A stretch of DNA of 64,000 bases from Isoptericola sp. BMS4 (GTDB lineage: Bacteria > Actinomycetota > Actinomycetes > Actinomycetales > Cellulomonadaceae). The notes beneath the pieces are model-generated. The model ran no database searches, was not told where the DNA came from, and saw only the letters and a list, made by a program, of their open reading frames with translations. The position numbers and the translations under genes are program-made. The stretch lies in NCBI RefSeq assembly GCF_011634835.1, contig NZ_SIRP01000001.1, positions 3,096,970 to 3,160,969 of the forward strand, in the 5' to 3' direction. Position 1 is the first letter of the stretch. Each line of letters starts with the position of its first letter. Shown here in pieces: positions 17,649 through 27,438 of the stretch.

Positions 17649-19148
17649 GTGGACGCCCTCGCACTGGCCCGCTGGCAGTTCGCCATCACGACCGTCTACC
17701 ACTTCATCTTCGTGCCCCTGACGATCGGGCTCGCGCCTCTCGTGGCCGGGATGCAGACCGCGTGGGTGGTCACCAAGAAGGAGCGGTGGCTGCGACTCAC
17801 GAAGTTCTTCGGCAAGCTGCTGCTCATCAACTTCGCCCTCGGCGTCGTGACCGGCATCTGGCAGGAGTTCCAGTTCGGCATGGCGTGGAGCGAGTACTCC
17901 CGTTTCGTGGGCGACGTGTTCGGCGCCCCGCTCGCGATGGAGGCGCTCGCCGCGTTCTTCGTCGAGTCCGTCTTCCTCGGGGTGTGGATCTTCGGCTGGG
18001 ACCGCGTGTCCAAGAAGGTCCACCTGGCCGCCATCTGGCTCTTCGCCCTGGCCACCAACCTCTCCGCGTTCTTCATCCTCGCCGCCAACTCCTGGATGCA
18101 GCACCCCGTCGGCACCGTCTACAACGAGGAGACCGGCCGGGCGGAGATGGAGTCCATCAGCGCGGTGCTGACCAACAACACGCTCTGGGCCGCCTTCCCG
18201 CACACCATCACCGCCGCGTTCCTCACCGCGGGCACCTTCGTGTGCGGGATCGCCACCTGGTGGATGGTGCGGCTGGCCCGGCGCAGGAGGCCCGGTGACG
18301 TCGAGACGGCGCGCACCGTGTACCGGCCGGCCGTGCGCCTCGGCGTCGTGGTCATGATCGTCGCCGGGCTCGGCGTCATCTGGTCCGGCGACGTGCAGGG
18401 CAAGCTCATGTACGAGCAGCAGCCGGGCAAGATGTCGTCGGCCGAGGCCCTGTGCGAGGGCACCGAGTCGGCCGAGTTCTCCATCCTCGCCGTCGGCCCC
18501 CTGTACGCGGGCTGCGAGGACGTGGACCACCTCATCTCCGTCCCGGGCGTCACGAGCTACCTCGGCACCGGACACTTCACCGGCGAGGACTCCTACCTGC
18601 CCGGCGTCTACGACGTCCAGGAGCAGTACACGGAGCGCTACGGCGACACGACCGTGACCGGCGAGCCGGTCACCTACACCCCGCCCCTCGCGGTCGCGTA
18701 CTGGTCGTTCCGGCTCATGATCGGCCTGGCGGCGTTCTCGGTGGCGCTCGCGCTGGCGGCCCTGTGGTTCACCCGCAAGGGTCGGGTGAGCGACAACGTC
18801 TGGCTGTCCCGCCTCGGCATCCTCGCCATCCCCATGCCGTTCCTCGCCTGCTCCTTCGGCTGGATCTTCACGGAGGTCGGCCGCCAGCCGTGGGTCGTGG
18901 CACCGAACCCGACGGGCATCGACCAGGTGCGCCTGCTCACCGACCGCGGCGTCTCCACCGCGGTCCCGCCGGGCGTGATCCTCACGTCGATGATCGTCCT
19001 CACCGTCATCTACGCGGTGCTCGCGGTGGTCTGGTACCGCCTCATGCACCGCTACACCGTCGAGGGCGTCCCCGACTCCGTGCGGGACGAGTCGCCGGAG
19101 GCCCAGAGCCCCGACGACACCGACCGCCCCCTGTCCTTCGCGTACTGA
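17649..19148 (+). CDS. cydA: cytochrome bd oxidase subunit I
   Basis: 499 residues, membrane subunit that oxidises quinol and holds hemes b558, b595 and d. Heme ligands seen include His18 in TTVYHFIFVPLTIG and the histidine of FPHTITAAF near residue 184; GWIFTEVGRQPW near 405 is the family signature. The Q loop is of the short type. Several membrane helices are evident. The GTG start follows AGGAGAACCC. It is the first gene of cydABDC, an oxidase used at low oxygen, and is preceded by two Rex sites. Confidence 0.97.
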   Translation: MDALALARWQFAITTVYHFIFVPLTIGLAPLVAGMQTAWVVTKKERWLRLTKFFGKLLLINFALGVVTGIWQEFQFGMAWSEYSRFVGDVFGAPLAMEALAAFFVESVFLGVWIFGWDRVSKKVHLAAIWLFALATNLSAFFILAANSWMQHPVGTVYNEETGRAEMESISAVLTNNTLWAAFPHTITAAFLTAGTFVCGIATWWMVRLARRRRPGDVETARTVYRPAVRLGVVVMIVAGLGVIWSGDVQGKLMYEQQPGKMSSAEALCEGTESAEFSILAVGPLYAGCEDVDHLISVPGVTSYLGTGHFTGEDSYLPGVYDVQEQYTERYGDTTVTGEPVTYTPPLAVAYWSFRLMIGLAAFSVALALAALWFTRKGRVSDNVWLSRLGILAIPMPFLACSFGWIFTEVGRQPWVVAPNPTGIDQVRLLTDRGVSTAVPPGVILTSMIVLTVIYAVLAVVWYRLMHRYTVEGVPDSVRDESPEAQSPDDTDRPLSFAY

Positions 19149-19178
19149 GCGCCCGAGAACGAGTCTGGGAGACCCACC

Positions 19179-20228
19179 GTGGACCTCGCGATCCTGTGGT
19201 TCGTCATCATCGCCGTCCTGTGGACCGGCTACCTCGTGCTCGAGGGCTTCGACTTCGGCGTCGGGATGCTGCTGTCCGTGCTGCCGCGCGGCGGCCGCGA
19301 GCAGAAGGAGACCGAGCGCCGCGTCCTCGTCAACACCATCGGCCCCGTCTGGGACGGCAACGAGGTGTGGCTGCTCACCGCCGGCGGCGCCACCTTCGCG
19401 GCCTTCCCGGAGTGGTACGCCACCATGTTCTCCGGCTTCTACCTGCCGCTGCTCATCATCCTCGTCGGGCTCATCGCCCGCGGCGTCGCGTTCGAGTACC
19501 GGGGCAAGATCGCCGACGCGACGTGGGCGCGGCGCTGCGACCTCGCCATCCAGGCCGGGTCCTGGATCCCCGCCGTCATGTGGGGCGTCGCCTTCGGCAA
19601 CCTCGTGCGCGGCCTGCTGCTCGACGCCGACCACCAGTACGTCGGCGGGTTCTGGGCCCTGCTCAACCCATTCGCGCTCCTGGGCGGCCTCACCACGCTG
19701 GTCCTCTTCGCCCTGCACGGCGCGATCTTCGTCTCGCTCAAGACGGACGGGGACATCCGCACCCGGGCGCAGCGCCTGGCCGCGACGCTCGCCGTCGTCG
19801 CGCTCGTGGTCGCCGGCGGCTGGGCCGTGTGGGCGCAGCTGGCGTACTCGGTCGCGTGGACGTGGGTCCCGGTCGCCGTGGCCGCCCTCGCCCTCGTGGG
19901 CGTCGTGGTCACCACGCGCGCCCGGCGCGAGGGGGCGGCGTTCACCCTGTCGGCGGTGACCATCGCCTCGGCCGTGGTGCTGATCTTCGGCTCCATGTAC
20001 CCCGACGTCGTCCCGGCGACGGGCGGCGGCGAGGCGCTCACCGTCGCCGAGGCGTCCTCCACCCCGTACACGCTCACGGTGATGTCCTGGGTGGCCGTCG
20101 TGCTGACCCCCGTCGTCATCCTCTACCAGGGGTGGACGTACTGGGTGTTCCGGCGCCGCCTGTCCACCCGCGACATCCCCGCGCCGGCCGGGCTGAGCTG
20201 GCAGAAGATCAAGGACGCGGCGTTCTGA
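19179..20228 (+). CDS. cydB: cytochrome bd oxidase subunit II
   Basis: 349 residues, mostly hydrophobic helices. The N-terminal signature WFVIIAVLWTGYLVLEGFDFGVG is the CydB family start, followed by IGPVWDGNEVWLLTAGGATFAAFP. It pairs with CydA to form the oxidase. The GTG start has GGGAG upstream, and the gap to cydA is 30 bases. Length is normal. Confidence 0.97.
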   Translation: MDLAILWFVIIAVLWTGYLVLEGFDFGVGMLLSVLPRGGREQKETERRVLVNTIGPVWDGNEVWLLTAGGATFAAFPEWYATMFSGFYLPLLIILVGLIARGVAFEYRGKIADATWARRCDLAIQAGSWIPAVMWGVAFGNLVRGLLLDADHQYVGGFWALLNPFALLGGLTTLVLFALHGAIFVSLKTDGDIRTRAQRLAATLAVVALVVAGGWAVWAQLAYSVAWTWVPVAVAALALVGVVVTTRARREGAAFTLSAVTIASAVVLIFGSMYPDVVPATGGGEALTVAEASSTPYTLTVMSWVAVVLTPVVILYQGWTYWVFRRRLSTRDIPAPAGLSWQKIKDAAF

Positions 20229-20229
20229 C

Positions 20230-21939
20230 GTGAGACCGCTCGACCCCCGGCTGCTCCGCCAGGTCCGCGCCGCCCGCGCCTACGTCGTCCTCACCGCCGC
20301 GCTCGGCGTGGCCGCCGCCGGCCTCGTCGTCGTCCAGGCCCTCGCGATCGCGCACGTGCTCGGACCCGTCGTGCTCGCGGTGAGCCCCGGCGGCGACGGC
20401 ACGGTCGACCAGGCCGCGACCACCCGGTGGCTCGCGACGCTCGCCGGGGCCGCCGCCGGACGTGCCGTCGTCGCGTGGGCGCAGGAACGGTACGGCCGCC
20501 GCGCGGCCACCGCCGTCGTCGCGGACCTGCGCGCCCAGGTCGTCGCCCACGCCGTCGAGCTCGGACCGCGCCCGCCCGCGGGCGCCGCGCCGTCGGACGT
20601 CGCCACCCTGGCCACCCGCGGCCTGGCCGACCTCGAGCCGTACCTCGTGCGCTTCCTGCCCCAGCTGCTCCTCACCGCGATCGTCACGCCCGCCACCGTG
20701 CTCGTGGTCCTGGGGCTCGACTGGGTCTCCGCGCTCATCGCCGCCGTGACCCTGCCGCTGGTGCCGTTCTTCATGTGGCTCGTCGGCACCATGACGGCCG
20801 GGACGTCGGAGCGGCGGCTCACCACGGTCGAGCGGCTCGGGTCGCAGGTGCTCGACCTGGTCGCCGGGCTGCCGACCCTGCGGGCCTTCGGGCGCGAGGT
20901 CGGGCCGGGCGCGCGCGTACGCGCCCTCGGCGAGTCCGCCCGGCGCGCCACCACCGGCACCCTGCGCGTCGCGTTCCTCTCCGGGGCGGTGCTCGAGCTG
21001 CTCACCACGCTGTGCGTCGCCATCATCGCCGTCGGGATCGGGCTGCGGCTCGTGCACGGCGATGTCGACCTCGTCCCGTCGATCGCCGTGCTCGTGCTCG
21101 CGCCCGAGATCTTCCTGCCCCTGCGGCGCGTCGGCGCGGAGTTCCACGCGTCGACCGACGGGCTCGCCGCCACCCGTCGCGCCTTCGCCGTCCTCGACCT
21201 CCCCGCGACCCCCGCCGGCCCCGGGACCGCGCCCGCCGCCGTCGGGGGGACGCTCGTCCTCGACGAGGTCACCGTCCACGCTCCCGACCGGCACGTGGAC
21301 GCCCCCGCCGGGCTGTCGGCACGGATCCCGCTCGGCACCGGCGAGCCCGGCGGCGGACGCGTCGTCGCGCTGCGCGGACCGAGCGGGGCGGGCAAGTCCA
21401 CCCTGGTGCTGCTCCTGCTCGGCCTGCTGCGCCCGGACGCCGGCCGGATCCGGCTCCACGCGGCCGACGGCACGACGGTCGACCTCGCCGACGCCCCCTG
21501 GTGGGACCAGGTCGCCTGGGTGCCCCAGCGGCCCGCCGTCGGGCCCGGCACGGTACGCGACGTCGTCACGGACGGGCGGCGGGTCCCGGACGCCGCGCTC
21601 GACGACGCCGCCCGCACCACCGGGCTCGACGCCGTCCTCGCCGGCCTGCCGGACGGGTGGGACACCCCCGTCGGCCTCGGCGGCGCCGGCCTGAGCGTCG
21701 GGCAGCGCCAGCGCGTCGCCCTCACGCGGGCGCTCGCGGGCGCCGCCGACCGGCCCGTCGTGATCCTGGACGAGCCCACCGCGCACCTCGACGCCCGCGG
21801 CGAGCGGACCGTGCTGGACACCGTGCGGGCGTGGCGGGACGCCGGGCGGACCGTGGTCGTCGTGGCCCACCGGGCCTCCCTGCTGGCACTGGCCGACCAG
21901 GTCGTCGACGTCGAGGCGCGGGAGGTGGCCCGTGCCTGA
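20230..21939 (+). CDS. cydD: thiol reductant ABC exporter subunit CydD
   Basis: 569 residues, an ABC half-transporter with six membrane helices in residues 1-320 and an ATPase domain after about 340. Walker A is GPSGAGKSTL, the signature is GLSVGQRQRVAL, and Walker B is VVILDEPTAHLDA. CydDC exports glutathione or cysteine and is needed to assemble cytochrome bd. It starts one base after the cydB stop and overlaps cydC by 8 bases, so the four genes form one transcript. Confidence 0.94.
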   Translation: MRPLDPRLLRQVRAARAYVVLTAALGVAAAGLVVVQALAIAHVLGPVVLAVSPGGDGTVDQAATTRWLATLAGAAAGRAVVAWAQERYGRRAATAVVADLRAQVVAHAVELGPRPPAGAAPSDVATLATRGLADLEPYLVRFLPQLLLTAIVTPATVLVVLGLDWVSALIAAVTLPLVPFFMWLVGTMTAGTSERRLTTVERLGSQVLDLVAGLPTLRAFGREVGPGARVRALGESARRATTGTLRVAFLSGAVLELLTTLCVAIIAVGIGLRLVHGDVDLVPSIAVLVLAPEIFLPLRRVGAEFHASTDGLAATRRAFAVLDLPATPAGPGTAPAAVGGTLVLDEVTVHAPDRHVDAPAGLSARIPLGTGEPGGGRVVALRGPSGAGKSTLVLLLLGLLRPDAGRIRLHAADGTTVDLADAPWWDQVAWVPQRPAVGPGTVRDVVTDGRRVPDAALDDAARTTGLDAVLAGLPDGWDTPVGLGGAGLSVGQRQRVALTRALAGAADRPVVILDEPTAHLDARGERTVLDTVRAWRDAGRTVVVVAHRASLLALADQVVDVEAREVARA

Positions 21940-23686
21940 GACCCTCCGCGGCCTCGCGGAGCGCGACCCTCTGCTGCGCGTGCTGCCGCTGCTGGAGATC
22001 CGGTGGGCCCGCGTGGCCCGCGCCGTCGCGCTCGGCACCCTCACGCTCGTGTGCGCGATCGGGCTCGCCGCGGCCGCGGCCTGGCTCGTGGCGCGGGCGT
22101 CGCAGATGCCGCCCGTGCTGGTGCTGTCCGTCGCCACGGTCGGCGTGCGGGCCTTCGGGACCGGGCGCGCGTTCTTCCGCTACCTGGAGCGCCTCGCCTC
22201 GCACGACGTGGCGCTGCGCGGCATGGCGGCGCTGCGCGCGAACCTCTACGACCGCCTCGCCCGCGGCGGGGCCGACGTCGTCGCGCTGCGGCGCGGCGAC
22301 CTGCTCGCCCGCGTGGGCGGGGACGTCGACGACGTCGGCGACGTCGTCGTGCGCGCCGTCGTCCCGGCGTCCGTCGCCGCGGTGGCCGGCGTCGGGTCGG
22401 TCGTCCTCGTCGGCGCGTTCCTGCCCCTGGCCGGGCTCGTGCTGCTCGCCTGCCTGCTGCTCACCGGCGTGCTCTCGCCGTGGCTCGCGTCGCGGGCCTC
22501 GCGGTCCGTCGAGGTGCGGGGCGCGGCGGCCCGTGGCGAGGTCTCCGCCCGCACGCTGGAGCTGCTCGAGGACGGCCAGCAGCTCCGGGTGGCCGGGCGG
22601 CTCGCCGACCGCACGGCGGCGCTGCGCGCCGCCGACCGCAGGCTCGCCGCGGCCACGGACGACGGCGCACGGGTCTCCGGCGTCTCCGCGGCGATCGAGG
22701 CCGGCGCCCAGACGCTCGCGGTCCTCGGCTGCCTGCTCGTCGGGATCCCGGCCGCGCTGGCCGGCGACCTGGCCGCGACCGAGCTCGCCGTGGTCGTCCT
22801 CACGCCCCTCGCCGTGTTCGAGGTGACGACCGCCCTGCCCGCGGCCGCGGTGCAGCTGCGCCGCTCGCGAGAGGCCGCCCGCAGGCTCCTCGCGCTGCTG
22901 CCCCAGGCCGCGGCCCCTGCGCCTGTCCCCGAGCCCGCTCCGGCCGGCACGCTGCTCGCGCTCGACGACGTGGCCGCAGGCTGGGCGCCCGGGGCGCCGG
23001 TCGTCCGTGGGGTGGACCTCACGGTCCGGCCCGGCGCGGTCGTGGCGCTCGCCGGCCCCTCCGGGGTGGGCAAGACGACGCTGCTGCTCGCCGCCGCCGG
23101 CCTCCTGCCGCCGACGCACGGCCGGGTGCGGGGCGGCGGGCTGTTCGTCGCCGAGGACGGCCACGTCTTCGGCACCACGGTGCTGGAGAACCTGCGCGTG
23201 GCCCGGCCCGACGTGACCGAGGACGACGCCCGCGACGCCCTGGACGCCGTGGGCCTCGCGGCGTGGCTGGCGGCGCTGCCCGCCGGGCTCGACACCCCCC
23301 TCGGCACCGGCGGCACCGACGTCTCCGGCGGCGAGCGACGGCGCCTGCTCGTCGCGCGGGCCCTCCTGGCGCCGCACCGGGTGCTGCTCGTCGACGAGCC
23401 CGCCGAGCACCTCGACGCCGCCACCGCCGACGCCCTCGTGGCCGCCCTGGCCGCGCACGCCCGCGCGACCGGCCGCGCCGTCGTCGTCGCCTCCCACCGG
23501 CTCGGCCCCCTCGGCCTCGCCGACGAGGTGCTGCTGCTCGACGCCGGCCCCGACGGCGCCGCGCGCGTCGTGGCCCGCGGCCCGCACACCGCGCTGCTCC
23601 GCGCCGACGCCGGCTACGCGTGGGCCGCCGAGCAGGAACGCAGCGGCCCGAGCCCCGCGGCCGTCCCACCCCGACCACGACCCTGA
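21932..23686 (+). CDS. cydC: thiol reductant ABC exporter subunit CydC
   Basis: 584 residues, partner half-transporter of CydD. The membrane domain fills residues 1-320. The ATPase domain has Walker A GPSGVGKTTLL, signature DVSGGERRRLLVAR and Walker B VLLVDEPAEHLDA, where Ala-Glu replaces the usual Thr-Ala of the D-loop approach. It is the last gene of cydABDC. A 91-base gap follows before the next ABC system. Confidence 0.94.
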   Translation: MPETLRGLAERDPLLRVLPLLEIRWARVARAVALGTLTLVCAIGLAAAAAWLVARASQMPPVLVLSVATVGVRAFGTGRAFFRYLERLASHDVALRGMAALRANLYDRLARGGADVVALRRGDLLARVGGDVDDVGDVVVRAVVPASVAAVAGVGSVVLVGAFLPLAGLVLLACLLLTGVLSPWLASRASRSVEVRGAAARGEVSARTLELLEDGQQLRVAGRLADRTAALRAADRRLAAATDDGARVSGVSAAIEAGAQTLAVLGCLLVGIPAALAGDLAATELAVVVLTPLAVFEVTTALPAAAVQLRRSREAARRLLALLPQAAAPAPVPEPAPAGTLLALDDVAAGWAPGAPVVRGVDLTVRPGAVVALAGPSGVGKTTLLLAAAGLLPPTHGRVRGGGLFVAEDGHVFGTTVLENLRVARPDVTEDDARDALDAVGLAAWLAALPAGLDTPLGTGGTDVSGGERRRLLVARALLAPHRVLLVDEPAEHLDAATADALVAALAAHARATGRAVVVASHRLGPLGLADEVLLLDAGPDGAARVVARGPHTALLRADAGYAWAAEQERSGPSPAAVPPRPRP

Positions 23687-23777
23687 CCCTCCGCGGCCGC
23701 GCTCCAGGCGAGCTCAGGGTCCGAACCGGGGGGATGCCCGAGGCCGGGGCGCGCCCGCGCCGCCTAGCGTCACGAGC

Positions 23778-24701
23778 ATGATCACGATCGACGCACTCAC
23801 CAAGCGCTACGGCGACTTCGCAGCCGTCGACGACGTCTCGTTCACCGCCCGTCCCGGGCGCGTCACCGGCTTCCTCGGCCCCAACGGGGCCGGCAAGTCC
23901 ACCACCCTGCGGGTCCTGACCGGGCTCGCCACCCCGACGTCCGGCACCGCCACGGTGCTCGGCCACCGCTTCGCCGACCTGCCCGACCCCGGCCACGAGG
24001 TCGGCGTCCTCCTCGACGCGTCCGCCCAGCACGGCGGTCGCACCGGCCGCGAGACCCTCGTCCTCGCCCAGCGCACCATGGGGCTGCCCCCGACCCGCGT
24101 CGACGACATGCTCGACCTGGTCGGCCTCACCCGGGCCGAGGCGGCCCGCCGGGTCCGCGACTACTCCCTCGGCATGCGCCAGCGGCTCGGCATCGCGACC
24201 GCCCTGCTCGGCGACCCGCAGGTCCTCGTCCTCGACGAGCCGGCCAACGGGCTCGACCCCGCCGGCATCCGCTGGATGCGCGACCTCCTGCGCACCTTCG
24301 CCGACGACGGCGGCACCGTCCTGCTCTCCAGCCACCTGCTCGCCGAGATCGAAGCGATCGCGGACGACATCGTCGTGATCGGAGGCGGGCGCATCGTCGC
24401 CTCCGGCGCCAGCGAGGAGCTGCTCTCCGGCACGGGCACCCTCGTGCGGGCCGACGACGCCGCGGTGCTCGCCGCCGCGCTCACCGACGCCGGGCACCAG
24501 GCCACCCGCACCGACGACGTCGTGCTCACCGACGCCGCCCTCACCGACGCGGGGCACGTCGCCTTCCGCGCCGGGATCCCCGTGACCGAGCTCCGCGCCG
24601 CCGACGGCGCCGGCCTGGAGGAGATGTTCCTCGAGCTCACCGCCACGACCCAGCGTGACGCCACCGGCGCCGCGCCCGCCCCGACGGGAGCAGCAGCATG
24701 A
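23778..24701 (+). CDS. ABC exporter ATP-binding protein
   Basis: 307 residues of the CcmA/DrrA-like class. Walker A is GPNGAGKSTTLR (near residues 34-45), the signature is YSLGMRQRLGIATALLGDP, and Walker B is VLVLDEPANGLDP. The C-terminal 80 residues carry a small domain with a duplicated LTDAALTDAGH-type stretch. It energises the permease encoded next, overlapping by 4 bases (ATGA). The substrate is unknown; related pairs export antibiotics or lipids. Confidence 0.9.
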   Translation: MITIDALTKRYGDFAAVDDVSFTARPGRVTGFLGPNGAGKSTTLRVLTGLATPTSGTATVLGHRFADLPDPGHEVGVLLDASAQHGGRTGRETLVLAQRTMGLPPTRVDDMLDLVGLTRAEAARRVRDYSLGMRQRLGIATALLGDPQVLVLDEPANGLDPAGIRWMRDLLRTFADDGGTVLLSSHLLAEIEAIADDIVVIGGGRIVASGASEELLSGTGTLVRADDAAVLAAALTDAGHQATRTDDVVLTDAALTDAGHVAFRAGIPVTELRAADGAGLEEMFLELTATTQRDATGAAPAPTGAAA

Positions 24702-25537
24702 CCTCCACGACGACCTCGCCGGCGACGGCGTCCCCCACATCCGGCACGTCTGATGTGGCCCGGCGCCGGGTCCCCGGCCCTGTGCCGTTCGGCCGCCTCG
24801 TCGGCGTCGAGGTGCGCAAGACGGGCGACACCCGCTCCAGCCGCTGGATCCTGCTCGCCCTCGGCCTGCTCGCGGCGGGCGCGTGCGCCGTCGTCCTCGG
24901 CTTCATGCCCTCCGAGACGTGGACCTACGGCACCTTCCTCGACCAGATCAGCTATCCGCTGGCGCTCGGGATCCCCATGCTCGCCGTCCTGTCGGTGGCC
25001 GGCGAGTGGGGCCAGCGCAGCGCCCTGACGACGTTCACGCTGGTCCCCCGGCGCGGCCGGGTCGTCGCTGCCAAGGCCGCGGTCGCCGCCGGGTACGTCG
25101 TCGTGACGATGGCGCTCGCGTTCGGGCTGGCCGCGCTGTGCACGCTCGTCGCAGGCGCCGCGGCGGGCGACGACGCGGCCTCGGTCCTGTGGGACGTGCC
25201 GGTCGGCCAGCAGCTGCGCCTCGTGCTCTTCATGGCGGTCGCCATGGCGGTCGGGTTCACGCTCGCCGTCGTGCTGCGCCACACCGCCGCCGCGATGGTC
25301 GGCTACCTGCTCATCGCGCTGGTGCTGCCCAACCTGTCCAGCCTGCTGGCCTCCGTCCAGGACTGGTACCGCGACGCGGCGCCCTGGGTGGAGATCACCT
25401 CCGCGCAGTACAACCTCCTCGGGCCCGACGCACCGACCGGCGAGCAGTGGGCCCAGCTCGGCACCACGGTCCTGCTGTGGATCGTGCTGCCCCTGACCCT
25501 GGGCGTACGCCGGCTGCTGCGCGTCGAGATCCGCTGA
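24698..25537 (+). CDS. ABC exporter permease
   Basis: 279 residues of the ABC-2 type. About six hydrophobic segments are seen, the first at residues 45-70 after a Thr/Pro/Ser-rich N-terminus and the last at residues 255-270. It forms the membrane channel with the ATPase encoded immediately upstream (4-base overlap). The two genes form a complete minimal exporter. No substrate can be assigned. Confidence 0.85.
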   Translation: MTSTTTSPATASPTSGTSDVARRRVPGPVPFGRLVGVEVRKTGDTRSSRWILLALGLLAAGACAVVLGFMPSETWTYGTFLDQISYPLALGIPMLAVLSVAGEWGQRSALTTFTLVPRRGRVVAAKAAVAAGYVVVTMALAFGLAALCTLVAGAAAGDDAASVLWDVPVGQQLRLVLFMAVAMAVGFTLAVVLRHTAAAMVGYLLIALVLPNLSSLLASVQDWYRDAAPWVEITSAQYNLLGPDAPTGEQWAQLGTTVLLWIVLPLTLGVRRLLRVEIR

Positions 25538-25584
25538 CGGGCAACCGGGCGCGTCGCGGGCGCCGTCGGGTAACGTCGCCGGGC

Positions 25585-26523
25585 GTGAAGATTCTCGTGC
25601 CCGGCAACGTGCCCTTCGACATGACGGTCGACGTCCCCGGGGTGGAGGTGGCGCACTACGTGATGCGCGACCCCGTCCCGGAGGAGCACGCCGACGCCGA
25701 GATGCTCGTGACGTGGTCGAGCCCGCAGCGGGTCCTGGAGGACGCCGCCCGCCGGATGACGCGGCTGCGCTGGGTGCAGACGCTCAACGCGGGCCCCGAC
25801 CAGGCGCTCGCAGCCGGGTTCGCGCCGGACGTCGTGATCTCGTCCGGCCGGTCCCTGCACGACGCGACCGTCGCCGAGCACACGCTGGCGCTCGTGCTCG
25901 CCACCGTGCGACGCCTCGACCGCACCCTCGCCGCCCAGCGGGACCACGTCTGGGACCGCGACCTCGGGCGCGAGCAGGCCCGCGACGAGGCGCGGTTCAC
26001 CCTGCACGGCGCGCGCGTCACGGTGTGGGGCTTCGGGTCGATCGCGGCGGTCCTGGCGCCGATGCTGGCGGCGCTCGGCGCGCGGGTGACCGGGGTGGCG
26101 TCGTCGGCGGGCGAGCGGTACGGGTTCCCCGTGGTCGCGTCGGTCGACGAGGTGCTGCCCACCACCGACCTGCTGATCTCCCTGCTGCCCGCCACCGACG
26201 CCACGTACCACGCGGCGGGCGCCCGCGTGCTGGGCCTCCTGCCCGACCACGCCCGGTTCGTCAACGCCGGGCGCGGCGCGACGGTCGACGAGGACGCGCT
26301 CGTCGCGGCGCTGCGCGACGGCACCCTCGCCGGCGCCGCGCTCGACGTCACCGAGACCGAGCCGCTGCCCACAGACTCCCCGCTGTGGGACGCCCCGCAC
26401 CTGATCCTCACCCCGCACGTCGCCGGCGGGCGCCCGCAGGACGCGGCGGCGTTCGTCACGGAGCAGCTGCGTGCCTGGCTGGCCGACGGGCCGTCCGGGC
26501 TGCGCAACGTCGTCGCGCGCTGA
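25585..26523 (+). CDS. D-isomer specific 2-hydroxyacid dehydrogenase
   Basis: 312 residues. The Rossmann motif is VWGFGSIAAVLAPML (GxGxxG-like with Ser-Ile in place of part of the glycine pattern), followed by the family's LLISLLPATDAT, FVNAGRGATVDEDALVAAL and LTPHVAGGRP. The catalytic triad would be Arg in the NAGRGA region, Glu in VTETEPLP and His in TPHVAGG. It is therefore a NAD(P)-dependent 2-hydroxyacid or phosphonate/glyoxylate-type reductase. The GTG start is preceded by a weak site. It is convergent with the mutM remnant. Confidence 0.87.
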   Translation: MKILVPGNVPFDMTVDVPGVEVAHYVMRDPVPEEHADAEMLVTWSSPQRVLEDAARRMTRLRWVQTLNAGPDQALAAGFAPDVVISSGRSLHDATVAEHTLALVLATVRRLDRTLAAQRDHVWDRDLGREQARDEARFTLHGARVTVWGFGSIAAVLAPMLAALGARVTGVASSAGERYGFPVVASVDEVLPTTDLLISLLPATDATYHAAGARVLGLLPDHARFVNAGRGATVDEDALVAALRDGTLAGAALDVTETEPLPTDSPLWDAPHLILTPHVAGGRPQDAAAFVTEQLRAWLADGPSGLRNVVAR

Positions 26524-26555
26524 GGCCGCCCGCGACCTCCCCGGGTCGGCACGTC

Positions 26556-26593
26556 GTCCCCGGGTCGGCAGACATGTGTGCCGACCCGGGGAC
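26556..26593. terminator. 15-bp hairpin between convergent genes
   Basis: GTCCCCGGGTCGGCA pairs perfectly with TGCCGACCCGGGGAC across an 8-base loop. Part of the left arm (TCCCCGGGTCGGCA) is also directly repeated just upstream (about 26538-26551). It lies after the dehydrogenase and before the stop end of the mutM remnant, so it probably once served as the terminator for both. Confidence 0.7.
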
Positions 26594-26625
26594 GGAGTGC
26601 CGACCTGACGGCGGGGACGCCGCAG

Positions 26626-26775
26626 CTACCAGCGCCCGTGGCGCGGGCGCGGCTGGCAGCGCGGGCAGCTGAAGGAGGAGCGGTTCATGAACTCGTCGCG
26701 GCGCACGGGGGTGCCGCACCGCGGGCACGGCTCGCCCGCGCGGCCGTAGACGGCGAGGCCACGGGCGAAGTAGCC
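26626..26775 (-). pseudogene. stranded C-terminal end of mutM (fpg)
   Basis: The minus strand encodes 49 residues that match the end of formamidopyrimidine-DNA glycosylase: [20 protein letters not shown], then the FMNRSS block, the second Cys pair and a PRPRHGRW end. The zinc-finger cysteines are CPRC and CPRC. Codons are GC-rich like the host. Upstream of GYFARG the similarity stops abruptly and no start is present. The intact mutM 14.6 kb away ends with a different 44-residue tail, so this is read as the original tail left behind when the island entered. Confidence 0.8.
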
Positions 26776-26861
26776 TCCCTTCCCAAGATTGACGCATTGA
26801 CCCTTCGAGAGCCGATCGAGGGAACATCTTCCCAGGTCAGAAGCTGTTTCCAACAGTATCC

Positions 26862-27320
26862 TTAGCCAGCGACCGGGGCCCAGATCGGGCCGAGCGCATC
26901 GAGTCTCGGACTTGACTGTATGCAGGGCCCGTCGAGGGGCGCACCGGTGTATCGACTCCGGTTGCACACTCGTTGCCTACGCTGTCGATCCACTGCCCCT
27001 GGATCGCCTTCGACGGGCCCCCGGTCACGTATGTGATCCAGGAACACCTTGCGGATGTCAGCATTCTGTTCGTCTGACAGCGGCACGGCGGCTTCCCGGA
27101 TCCTCCGAACGTGCTCCTCGTGGGCGGTCCAACCGAAGGCATCATTCAGGTCGCCGACGCGGATCAGCGTCTTGAACACGCGACGTCCGTCGCTGCCGAC
27201 CACCTTCTCGGTGCGCGAAGGAAGGTCCCCCTGCCACATGCGCCGCCGGATCGCCTGAACGCTGCAGCGGTGACGCGCCGCCGCGGCGGCGACATCGATC
27301 AGTTCGTCTTCGGGCCTCAT
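26862..27320 (-). CDS. helix-turn-helix protein, excisionase/MerR-like N-terminus
   Basis: 152 residues. Residues 1-60 look like a winged HTH ([20 protein letters not shown], then a wing [21 protein letters not shown]), as in small MerR- or Xis-like DNA-binding proteins. A conserved-looking [20 protein letters not shown] follows near residues 77-96. The remaining 55 residues are Arg/Pro-rich and may be a non-native extension. It starts at ATG 27320 and is divergent from the XRE gene. Placed near the island's left end, it could be a recombination directionality factor, but that is a guess. Confidence 0.55.
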   Translation of the reverse strand: MRPEDELIDVAAAAARHRCSVQAIRRRMWQGDLPSRTEKVVGSDGRRVFKTLIRVGDLNDAFGWTAHEEHVRRIREAAVPLSDEQNADIRKVFLDHIRDRGPVEGDPGAVDRQRRQRVCNRSRYTGAPLDGPCIQSSPRLDALGPIWAPVAG

Positions 27321-27438
27321 GTCTGCTCCAGTTCTCTCAGGTGCCCGGAGCAGGACTCGATCACGGTCGCGCCCTCGGGCACGCAGGTGTGACTGATAGT
27401 CCGTGGACTCATCGTCATCGTATCGAAAACGTTGACGT

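Noticed and set aside
26862-27320. Calling the winged-HTH protein an excisionase outright
   Set aside because: It is longer than typical Xis proteins and no integrase is present, so only a DNA-binding role is supported.
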